A DNA stretch of 64,000 bases from positions 1-64,000 of the forward strand of contig MTMD02000005.1 of the NCBI GenBank assembly GCA_002010065.2, in the 5' to 3' direction. This DNA is from Candidatus Pyrohabitans jungbluthii. Its GTDB lineage: Archaea; Hydrothermarchaeota; Hydrothermarchaeia; Hydrothermarchaeales; BMS3B. Under the pieces are notes generated by a model. It saw nothing but the letters and a program-made list of their open reading frames with translations, was not told where the DNA came from and searched no databases. Both the position numbers and the translations under genes were made by a program. Below are positions 38,132 to 45,468 of this stretch, one piece after another (the first letter of the stretch is position 1; every line of letters begins with the position of its first letter).

Positions 38132-38994
38132 TCTTCGAATATCTCCTCGGTCTCACCCCTAAAGACGCGCTTCGCGGGGCCACGCATTCGCAGGTTGACC
38201 ACCTCTCCGTCTTCCACCTCGACTTCAACGTAGAGCGTGCCACCGCGGGCGCGTATCTCTATTGGCTTCTCCGGCGAAGCCTCGCCCAGGAGCACTGCGA
38301 TGGCGCCGCATGCGGTTATACCCGTGCCGCACGCTAAGGTCTCGCCCTCCACGCCGCGCTCATAGGTGCGCACCGCGAAGAGGTTCTCTCCCAGCTTCTC
38401 CACGAAGTTGACGTTCGTGCCCTGAGGGAAAGCCTCATGGAAGCGCAGCGCCCTGCCTAAGCGGAGAACGTCTACATTGGCAAGGTCGTGCACAAATACA
38501 ACGGCGTGAGGCACGCCAGTGTTTACAGCGCTCACCTCAAGCTCCTCTCCGGCTACGCGTAGCTTCTGCTTTATAAACCTCCCTTCCCCCAGCGCAGGTA
38601 TCTCTTTTCGCAAAAATCGCGGCAAGCCCATCTCAACCCGCACTTCCTTGGCGATGCCGTCGCTGGGGTAAACCTCGACATTGAGCACTCCTGCGAGGGT
38701 CTCTATGCGCATCTTCTCCCGCTTAACTATTCCAAAGTCGTAGAGATGCTTTGCAAAGCAGCGCATGCCATTGCCGCACATCTCAGCCTCGCTGCCGTCG
38801 CTGTTGAAGTATCTGAAGCGCGCGTCTGCTTTATCGGAGCGCTCCACAAGCAGCAACCCATCGCCGCCCACGCCGAAGTGACGGTGGCACAGCTTCCTCG
38901 CCAGCTCAGGCTTTGTCTTTTCTTCGATCTCGCCACGCAGGTTCTCCACTAGAACAAAGTCGTTGCCCGCGCCGTGATACTTGTAGAATTTCAT
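38128..38994 (-). CDS. dapF: Diaminopimelate epimerase
   Basis: A 288-residue cofactor-independent racemase that turns LL- into meso-diaminopimelate for lysine (in this archaeon not for murein). The two catalytic cysteines are C73 in EMCGNGMRC and C222 in LACGTGIT, placed in the paired folds of the DapF family. HGAGNDFVLVE begins the chain. The next gene (PSH protease) overlaps by 4 bp. The divergent glpA promoter lies in the 81-bp gap upstream. Confidence 0.94.
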   Translation of the reverse strand: MKFYKYHGAGNDFVLVENLRGEIEEKTKPELARKLCHRHFGVGGDGLLLVERSDKADARFRYFNSDGSEAEMCGNGMRCFAKHLYDFGIVKREKMRIETLAGVLNVEVYPSDGIAKEVRVEMGLPRFLRKEIPALGEGRFIKQKLRVAGEELEVSAVNTGVPHAVVFVHDLANVDVLRLGRALRFHEAFPQGTNVNFVEKLGENLFAVRTYERGVEGETLACGTGITACGAIAVLLGEASPEKPIEIRARGGTLYVEVEVEDGEVVNLRMRGPAKRVFRGETEEIFEE

Positions 38995-39039
38995 GGCCTT
39001 GCCTCCAGTTTACTGTGTATGGTTATTGTTATGGCTAAA

Positions 39040-39057
39040 ATTATATTTATAGCATCC
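39040..39057 (+). promoter_or_regulatory. TATA box of the glpA operon
   Basis: AAATTATATTTATAGC lies 20-36 nt before ATG 39076 with no ribosome site between, so a leaderless start is likely. Confidence 0.5.
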
Positions 39058-39075
39058 TCTCATTAATGTAATATA

Positions 39076-40626
39076 ATGGGCTCCCGGTATGAAGTATGCA
39101 TTATAGGTGGGGGGATAACCGGTGCTGGCATTGCCAGAGACCTAGCAATGAGAGGTGTGGATGTAATCCTTCTGGAGCGAGGTGACCTGTCTACAGGCTC
39201 CACCGGCAGGAGCCACGGCTTACTGCACAGCGGGGGGAGGTATGTGGTCACTGACATAGATAGCGCAAGGCAGTGCGCCTCCGAGAATGAGATTTTGAGG
39301 AAAGTTGCCGGGAGCTTTATCCATGCCACGGGCGGGCTGTTCGTTTCTCTTAAGGGTGACGATGACTCCTACTTGGAAAGATTCCTGCAGGGGTGCAGGA
39401 GCGCTGGAGTGAAGGCGAGTGAGATATCGCCGGAGGAGGCTCTAAAGCTTGAGCCAAACCTGAGCAGTAGCGTAGAGGCTGCGGTGGAGGTGAACGACGC
39501 TGTTGCTGACCCCTTTATGCTCACTGTTGCAAACGCGTACGCCGCTCGCGAAGAGGGTGCTGAGATTGAGACCTACGCAAGAGTGGTGGAGATCGACGGT
39601 GAGAGGGTGGGTTACCTGCAAAATCACAGAAGGCACACGATAAAGGCAGAGGTCATAATAAACGCCTCTGGCGTTTGGGCTGGCGAAGTTGCGAAGCTTG
39701 CTGGGAAAAAGATTGAGGTTAAGGCTTACAAGGGCACCATTCTGGTCTATCAGGGTAGAGCGGTGCAGAGGGTGGTAAACCACCTCCGCCTGCCTTCGCA
39801 GGGCGACATCCTTCTCCCCCACCAGAGCACCACCCTGGTGGGCACCACCCTTATGCCAGAGGCAAAGCTTGAGAAGTTCCTAATTGAGAGAGAAGAAGTG
39901 GAGCTTCTTAAGAGGGAAGGCGCAGCCAAGGTTCCCCTCCTTCGTAAGATGAGGCTTTTAAGGGCTTACGCGGGCTTGAGACCAATAGTGGGCGAGTGGA
40001 AAGAGAGAGGTTATGCGCTTATCGAAGATGGAAACTTCATCACCATCACCGGGGGTAAGTTCACCATATTTCGATTAATGGCAGAGCGCGCGAGCGACGC
40101 CGCTTGCAGAATGCTTGGTGTTAGGGCGAGGTGCCTCACAGCGAAAGAGCCGATTATTGAGGAAGGCGAGGATGAGAAGCTGAAGGCGAAACTTGGGGAG
40201 CGCACTATGGGGAGGCTTTATAAGAAGTACGGAGCGCTTACGCAGAAGCTTTCGCTCTACGCAGGGAAAAAGAAGGTCACCTGCCTGTGCGAGGGAGTCA
40301 GCGAGGGCGAAGTGATTTTCTCGGCGAAAGAGCTTTTCTGTAAAAATATTCGCGACATAAGGCGGCGCACAAGGCTGGGAATGGGCTTCTGCCAGGGCAG
40401 GAGGTGCACCCTTGAAGCGGCTCTCGCCCTTTTCTCAGAGGGCATAATTTCTCCAGAGGAGGCGCAGATGCAGATCATAAACAGCTTAAGAGAGAGGTGG
40501 AAGGGGTTAATGCCTGTGATGGAGGAATCCTTAAAGGAGGCAAAGCTTACTGAAGCGACGTACGCATGCGCCGGCAACTACGATAAGATTAAAAAGCACA
40601 TCTCTGGGCTGGTGAGTTTCCTTTGA
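39076..40626 (+). CDS. glpA: Anaerobic glycerol-3-phosphate dehydrogenase subunit A-like FAD protein
   Basis: A 516-residue flavoprotein. The FAD motif is IIGGGITGAGIARDLAMRG and a GlpA/GlpD signature follows, STGSTGRSHGLLHSGGRYV. The C-terminus holds a BFD-like region with four Cys (TCLCEGVSEGEV, then CQGRRC) that binds a 2Fe-2S or similar cluster, typical of GlpA. It oxidises sn-glycerol-3-phosphate to dihydroxyacetone phosphate and passes electrons to a membrane partner. It is followed by glpB with 4-bp overlap; glpC is not found. Confidence 0.88.
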   Translation: MGSRYEVCIIGGGITGAGIARDLAMRGVDVILLERGDLSTGSTGRSHGLLHSGGRYVVTDIDSARQCASENEILRKVAGSFIHATGGLFVSLKGDDDSYLERFLQGCRSAGVKASEISPEEALKLEPNLSSSVEAAVEVNDAVADPFMLTVANAYAAREEGAEIETYARVVEIDGERVGYLQNHRRHTIKAEVIINASGVWAGEVAKLAGKKIEVKAYKGTILVYQGRAVQRVVNHLRLPSQGDILLPHQSTTLVGTTLMPEAKLEKFLIEREEVELLKREGAAKVPLLRKMRLLRAYAGLRPIVGEWKERGYALIEDGNFITITGGKFTIFRLMAERASDAACRMLGVRARCLTAKEPIIEEGEDEKLKAKLGERTMGRLYKKYGALTQKLSLYAGKKKVTCLCEGVSEGEVIFSAKELFCKNIRDIRRRTRLGMGFCQGRRCTLEAALALFSEGIISPEEAQMQIINSLRERWKGLMPVMEESLKEAKLTEATYACAGNYDKIKKHISGLVSFL

Positions 40627-41678
40627 AGCTGGTGGTTATAGGCTCGGGCATCGCTGGCATCGTAGCTGCGCTGAGAGCAGCATCTCTAAAAAGGGAAGTG
40701 CTCCTGGTATCTCAGGGCAAGAGTGCCACTTCTCGTTCGCTGGGCGTGGTGGACGTGCTGGGTTATCTCAATGGAGAGGAAGTTAAAAGCCCTGAAGAGG
40801 GGATAAAGACGCTCGCCGAGACGAAGGAGGAGCATCCATACTCTCTGCTGGGGTTTAAAAAGGTGGCAGAAAGCCTGAATTTCTTTAAAAGCATGGCAGA
40901 GAAGGCTGGCATTCCCTTCAAAGGCAGTATTGAGAAGAACATCCATGTGGCGACGCAGTTCGGTACCGTCAAGCCTACTTGCCTCGCCCTAGACGAAGTC
41001 TACAATGCCAGGGTTGAGGAGTGGCACACCAGGGCTGTGGCTATCGCCGGGAAGGAGGAGAGGAATTTCAATCCCGGCTTTGTCGCCGCATCCCTGGCAG
41101 AGCTCCTACCGAAGCTTGGAATTGCTCAGCCAGCGAGAATTTCAGGCAGCGAGCATGGCGACCTCGTGATTAAACCTCTAGAGCAGATTGCACCGGGGGA
41201 AAAGGCTTATGCCCTGCCCATTCTGGGAGACGGCAGCTTTATTGCGCAGAGGCTTCTGGAGCATGCTGTAAAGCTCGGGGTAAAGGTGGTGGAGGACAGG
41301 ATTGACAGAGCGAGGGTTGAGGGAGGTGAGGTAAAGGAGGTAATGGGAAAAGAGAGCTATAAGGGTGATGCCTTTATTCTTGCCACCGGTGACTGGGTGG
41401 GAGGCGGTCTCTCAGGGTTAAAGGAAAAGGTGTTTGGACTGGAGCTACTCAGGGTTGAGGGGAAGCTTGTAAGGAAGACGCCTTTTCCGGAGAAGGGGCA
41501 CCCTTACTCCAGGGTGGGCGTTAAGGTCGATGAAAGTCTCAGCCCATTTTATAGAGGGGAAAAAATATCCAATTTAAAGGTGGCAGGTGCGCTGCTGGGA
41601 GGCTATGACTACTGCACTGAGAAGAGTGGCTGGGGCGTGGCTATCGCAAGTGCATACGTGGCAGGAGGTATGGAATGA
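40623..41678 (+). CDS. glpB: Anaerobic glycerol-3-phosphate dehydrogenase subunit B-like protein
   Basis: A 351-residue FAD/NAD-like protein: LVVIGSGIAGIVAALRAASLKREVLLVSQGKSATSRSLGVVDVLGY at the N-terminus is the GlpB dinucleotide-binding region. In bacteria GlpB links GlpA to the membrane and the quinone pool through GlpC. Here the membrane subunit GlpC is missing from the operon, so another electron acceptor must be used. It overlaps glpA by 4 bp and the following HAD gene by 4 bp. A GlpB paralogue role in a different dehydrogenase complex is possible. Confidence 0.8.
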   Translation: MKLVVIGSGIAGIVAALRAASLKREVLLVSQGKSATSRSLGVVDVLGYLNGEEVKSPEEGIKTLAETKEEHPYSLLGFKKVAESLNFFKSMAEKAGIPFKGSIEKNIHVATQFGTVKPTCLALDEVYNARVEEWHTRAVAIAGKEERNFNPGFVAASLAELLPKLGIAQPARISGSEHGDLVIKPLEQIAPGEKAYALPILGDGSFIAQRLLEHAVKLGVKVVEDRIDRARVEGGEVKEVMGKESYKGDAFILATGDWVGGGLSGLKEKVFGLELLRVEGKLVRKTPFPEKGHPYSRVGVKVDESLSPFYRGEKISNLKVAGALLGGYDYCTEKSGWGVAIASAYVAGGME

Positions 41679-42448
41679 AGGACTATAAGGGCTACATATT
41701 TGACATGGACGGCGTGGTTTATCGAGGAAACACGCTTATTCCGGGGGCGGTGGAGACACTGGAGTCTCTAAAAAGGAGAGGCAAAAGGCTTGTGTTTGTG
41801 AGCAACAACTCCACAAGGGCGAGGGACGACTACGCGGAGAGGATTAGAGAGATGGGGCTGCCCATAGAAATGGATGAAGTAATCCCGGCCACCTATGCCA
41901 CAGCTCGCTTTCTTGCAGATAACTATACGGAGAAGAGGATATTCGTGGTGGGTGCCCTGGGGCTGATAAAGGAGCTTCTCAGGGCAGAGCTTACGTTGGT
42001 GGATACCCCTGAAAAGGCGGACATCCTCGTTACAGGCTCAGACCCGGCGATTAACTACCAGAAGCTGAGCCAGGCGACCTCGCTATTGCTCAAAGGCAAG
42101 CTGTGGGTTACTACCAACACTGACAAGCTGTACCCAGCGGAGGATAGGATAATCCCCGGCACTGGCGCGGTGGTGGGGGCGCTGCAGTACATCACAGGCA
42201 GGGCTCCGGATGTGGTAATCGGTAAGCCCTCAAGGCACATAATGGAGCAGGCACTTAAAGCTCTTGGCGTTGAGAGAGAGGATTGCCTTATGGTTGGGGA
42301 CATTATTGAGAGCGACGTTCTGGCAGGGAAGAATGCTGGAATAGATACCGCTCTCGTCCTCACAGGGGTAACAAGCCGTGAGGATGTGGAAAGGTCGGAA
42401 ATAAAGCCTGATTATGTGCTGAATAGCATAAAAGACCTGGAGGGGTGA
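41675..42448 (+). CDS. HAD-superfamily phosphatase (NagD/PGP type)
   Basis: A 257-residue type IIA HAD hydrolase: DMDGVVYRGN (motif I with D10 and D12 for the aspartyl-phosphate), VSNNST (motif II), and MVGDIIESDVLAGKNAGIDTALVLTG (motifs III/IV). Such enzymes hydrolyse small phosphates such as 4-nitrophenyl phosphate, phosphoglycolate or glycerol phosphate. In the middle of a glycerol-phosphate operon it might act on glycerol-1- or -3-phosphate. Overlaps the neighbouring genes by 4 bp on both sides, giving a tightly coupled operon. Confidence 0.85.
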   Translation: MKDYKGYIFDMDGVVYRGNTLIPGAVETLESLKRRGKRLVFVSNNSTRARDDYAERIREMGLPIEMDEVIPATYATARFLADNYTEKRIFVVGALGLIKELLRAELTLVDTPEKADILVTGSDPAINYQKLSQATSLLLKGKLWVTTNTDKLYPAEDRIIPGTGAVVGALQYITGRAPDVVIGKPSRHIMEQALKALGVEREDCLMVGDIIESDVLAGKNAGIDTALVLTGVTSREDVERSEIKPDYVLNSIKDLEG

Positions 42449-43680
42449 AGGTGCTAAGGGAGTTTATAGGGGATGAGCTCATAAAAGCATTGGAAAGGGC
42501 AAAAGAAGGGATTTGCTCAGTGGAGTTCAGGGATGTAGTAATTGTACATCACAACGACGCCGACGGGATATGCGCGGGTACAATTCTTTACAAATCCTTC
42601 TCTGCCTTGGGAATGAAGCCAGGGATGGTGTGCATTGAGAAGGTTCACCCAGCGATAATAGAGAAGATTCACGCCAGGGAAGATTCCCTTATTGTTTACA
42701 CAGACCTGGGAGGTTTAGCGGGGGATATAATCAGAGATATGGATGCAGGAAGAAACTTGGTTTTAATTCTAGACCATCATCCAGCAAAGGAGGTAAGTGG
42801 AGAGAAAATTCTGGTAATAGACTCGGAGCTTTTCGGGGTCAGCGGCGATGTTTTCATCTCAGCCTCCACTCTCACCTACCTCTTCTGCAGGTATATTACT
42901 GATTCAGAGATAGAGGGCTGCGCCACCCTAGCTGTGGTGGGCTCAGTTGGAGACTACCACGACAGGAGCGGCGGTATTCTGGGCTATGACCGCTATGCAC
43001 TGGAGCAGGCTATAGACGCTGGTGAGGCGAAGATTAAGATTGATGACAGCAGGGAGAGGTATTTCCTTAATAAGTTTAACGAGTTCGCCGACGTTGTGGC
43101 AGACTACCTTACCACCCTTGGCTCAGTTGGATACTATGAGGGAGGCTATAAACTGGGCATGGAGGCAGCTCTGCATGGGTTTTCAGATGAGGTAATAAAG
43201 CGAGCCAACGAGCTGAAAAGGCTGAAAGATGAGAAGTTTAAGCGGAAGATTGAGGAGCTGAAAAATGGGGGAATTCGGAAGGAAAAGCATGTGCAGTGGT
43301 TCCACGTGGGCAGGGATTTCATGCCCATGGGGGTTAAGGTTATAGGGCTTTTCTGCCATGGGATTAAGGATATGAGCTTTATCGACGAGGATAAGTTTGT
43401 AGCAGGTTTTCAGGATTTTATACCAGAGCTGCCAGACTTGGGGAGAATAGACTGGGAGGGTGTGAAGGTTAGCTTCAGGGCTCCTGCGCCTCTGGAGAGG
43501 AAAGTTCTCTCGGGAGAGGTGCCTGGATTAGATATAACCCTGCCCAGAGCTACAGAACGCGTGGGAGGCACAGCCGACGCAAGCCACCGCATAGCTGCTG
43601 CTTCGCTGATAGATAAAGACAGGGAAGAGGAGCTTATCCGCGAGTGGGAGGCGATTATGGAGGAGCTTAGCTCCACCTAA
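42445..43680 (+). CDS. DHH-family phosphoesterase (RecJ-like)
   Basis: A 411-residue protein with VIVHHNDADGICAGTIL (DHH motif I type), VYTDLG, and LVLILDHHPAK (the DHH). A DHHA1-like C-terminal segment with GGTADASHRIAAAS follows, the GGHxxAAG-type substrate loop in degenerate form. In archaea these are ssDNA/RNA exonucleases or oligonucleotide phosphodiesterases. It starts at GTG 42445, overlapping the HAD gene by 4 bp. Why a nuclease shares a glycerol operon is unclear; co-location may be historical. Confidence 0.8.
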   Translation: MKVLREFIGDELIKALERAKEGICSVEFRDVVIVHHNDADGICAGTILYKSFSALGMKPGMVCIEKVHPAIIEKIHAREDSLIVYTDLGGLAGDIIRDMDAGRNLVLILDHHPAKEVSGEKILVIDSELFGVSGDVFISASTLTYLFCRYITDSEIEGCATLAVVGSVGDYHDRSGGILGYDRYALEQAIDAGEAKIKIDDSRERYFLNKFNEFADVVADYLTTLGSVGYYEGGYKLGMEAALHGFSDEVIKRANELKRLKDEKFKRKIEELKNGGIRKEKHVQWFHVGRDFMPMGVKVIGLFCHGIKDMSFIDEDKFVAGFQDFIPELPDLGRIDWEGVKVSFRAPAPLERKVLSGEVPGLDITLPRATERVGGTADASHRIAAASLIDKDREEELIREWEAIMEELSST

Positions 43681-43765
43681 CCCGCCTTCCCTATTCTCAG
43701 CGCATCAGTTCACCGCCAAGCTTAGGCCCATGTTGCCAACGGGACGGCTAGCTACATTTTATACT

Positions 43766-44236
43766 TCATTTAATTGCTAGGCACTTAACCCCCTCTCCGC
43801 CGAGCATGAGCTGCCTGAGCTTCTTCTCACAGTAGTCCACCCACGGCGAAAGATGCGCCACCACCACTTCCACATTTTGGTGGTTTATAGTGCCTTGCTT
43901 CTGTCTGTGCAGGCAGGTAAGAAGCTCCTGGTATGCTTTCATTGCAGCCTCAACCTCACCGCACGCTTCGTAGAGGCGAGCCGCATGCATGTAGCAGTTC
44001 GTTGCCAGGTCTACCATGAACATTGCCAGCTCATGACGATGGCTGCGGATATTCTCATAAACCGTGAGGTAGCTGTCGCCGGCGAGCTGATAAAACACCG
44101 CTGCAAGCGCATGCCCTTCCACTTCGCAAGCGCGCTCCATGAAGCTCTTAGCCAGCTCAATCACCGCACCTAAGCCAAGGCGCATCGCAGCCTCAAGCGC
44201 TTCATAGCCTCTTGCCAGTTCCGCGTCTACATCCAT
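43766..44236 (-). CDS. Hypothetical helical (TPR-like) protein
   Basis: A 156-residue all-helical protein with FYQLAGDSYLTVYENI, YMHAARLYEACGEVEAAMKAYQELL and several Ala/Leu-rich repeats, suggesting two or three TPR-like hairpins. The reading from ATG 44236 has GTGAGGG upstream. It is alone, divergent from the ArsR-type gene across a short promoter region. No family assignment is possible by eye; a scaffold or adaptor role would fit its shape. Confidence 0.6.
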   Translation of the reverse strand: MDVDAELARGYEALEAAMRLGLGAVIELAKSFMERACEVEGHALAAVFYQLAGDSYLTVYENIRSHRHELAMFMVDLATNCYMHAARLYEACGEVEAAMKAYQELLTCLHRQKQGTINHQNVEVVVAHLSPWVDYCEKKLRQLMLGGEGVKCLAIK

Positions 44237-44278
44237 GCCCTCACATCTACCCAAAGGCTTAAATATCTGACGATTCTA

Positions 44279-44292
44279 TTAACATATGTTAA
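44279..44292. promoter_or_regulatory. 14-bp palindrome TTAACATATGTTAA at the ArsR-type start
   Basis: A perfect palindrome between the TATA box (TTAAATAT, about 44259-44266) and the likely start codon ATG 44298; its centre is about 24 bp after the TATA box, over the probable transcription start. It is a natural operator for autorepression by the ArsR-type protein encoded downstream. Confidence 0.55.
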
Positions 44293-44297
44293 CCAAA

Positions 44298-44864
44298 ATG
44301 GCAACAATAAAGGACATCTTCGGTGTGCTCAGAAGCAAAACCAGGAGGGAAATCCTCAGGTTACTCCTGAAGAAGGAGATGCACCTCTCAGGCATAGCTC
44401 GCGAGCTTGGCATCTCAGTACCTCAAGCATCGAAGCACTGCAGGCTGCTGGAGGAGAAGGGTTTAATAGAGCGCAGAACCTTCGGCAGGACAAATGTACT
44501 AAGAGCGAAGCCAGAGAGAATATACGAGCTTCTAGAGTACTTCGCAGAGGAGGTGAGCGTAGAGGTGCCGGCAGGAACGAATGTGCTCGACGCTCTGAAG
44601 CAGGTGGCAAATGTACAGGTGGAGCGCGTGGGCGCTCGCGGCTTTGTGGTGAGCATAGACGGAGAGGAGGGCTACTACATCTATGAGGTCAACGGCAGGC
44701 TTCCAGACGTGCCAATGCACGAGTTCACGCTGAGCGAAGATGTCACCGTGGAGCTCAAGAAGATTGTAAACGTGCCAAAGAAGCGGATGAAAATTAGGGT
44801 TAAGAGGGGGTATCCCTCGCCGAGGGAGGGCGTGCTCAAATCACAAGGCTCACATTCTCCTTGA
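44298..44864 (+). CDS. ArsR-family winged-helix regulator with extra C-terminal domain
   Basis: A 188-residue protein whose first 75 residues are an ArsR-type wHTH: DIFGVLRSKTRREILRLLLKKEMHLSGIARELGISVPQASKHCRLLEEKGLIERR. No CxC metal site is seen. The remaining 110 residues (AGTNVLDALKQVANVQVERVGARGFVVSIDGEEGYYIYEVNG) look beta-rich and may bind a ligand. ATG 44298 is preferred over ATG 44286, which lies within the palindrome at the presumed transcription start. Target genes may include the neighbours on both sides. Confidence 0.8.
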   Translation: MATIKDIFGVLRSKTRREILRLLLKKEMHLSGIARELGISVPQASKHCRLLEEKGLIERRTFGRTNVLRAKPERIYELLEYFAEEVSVEVPAGTNVLDALKQVANVQVERVGARGFVVSIDGEEGYYIYEVNGRLPDVPMHEFTLSEDVTVELKKIVNVPKKRMKIRVKRGYPSPREGVLKSQGSHSP

Positions 44865-45276
44865 GGCATTCGAAAACCACGCTGGCGCGAACCTCGTTTA
44901 TGCCTGAGATTCTCGAAATCCTCTTTTCCACTATCTCCTTCAGCTTTGCGATGCTCTCGGTGCGTATCTTTGCAACTATGTCGTACTCCCCCAGAGTGGT
45001 GTAAACCTCGGTGACGTCTTCCACATCTGCAATCTCCCTTGCTATCGCAGCGCTGTCCGAGATGCTGCATCTTATGTTGAGTATACAGGTTATTGGCTTG
45101 CCCATAGCCTCTTGGCTAATAAGCACTGTGAAAGCCTTAATTGTGCCTTTTTCCAGCTTTTTTATGCGTTTGTGCACAGCCACGTCGGAAATTTTGGTTT
45201 TCTTGGCTATCTCTTTATAAGAGGTGCGGGAGTTCTTCATCAGCATCTCCAGGATTTTCCTATCCACATCATCCAT
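44836..45276 (-). CDS. Lrp/AsnC family transcriptional regulator
   Basis: A 146-residue protein: MDDVDRKILEMLMKNSRTSYKEIAKKTKISDVAVHKRIKKLEKGTIKAF is the Lrp winged helix, followed by a RAM domain ending ASVVFECLKENVSLVI. ATG 45276 is preferred to 45285. The 3' end overlaps the convergent ArsR-type gene by 29 bp. It is divergent from the NrdD-like gene and shares the 192-bp control region with TATA element TATTTATATGT on the minus strand (about 45340-45355). Confidence 0.85.
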   Translation of the reverse strand: MDDVDRKILEMLMKNSRTSYKEIAKKTKISDVAVHKRIKKLEKGTIKAFTVLISQEAMGKPITCILNIRCSISDSAAIAREIADVEDVTEVYTTLGEYDIVAKIRTESIAKLKEIVEKRISRISGINEVRASVVFECLKENVSLVI

Positions 45277-45468
45277 CGCTAACACCAGTTTGCGATTCTA
45301 ACCTCATAGTCTAAGGGGTGAGCGTTTATAGCTATTGAGTTAGTACATATAAATATCTTTTGCTGTATGGTTAAGAAAACTCTTTCGAAACATTTATATG
45401 CGTTGTAAACCACGTATCTATTAATCTTAAAACCTCTGATAATTAGAAATCCAAATGTGGGGTTGAGC

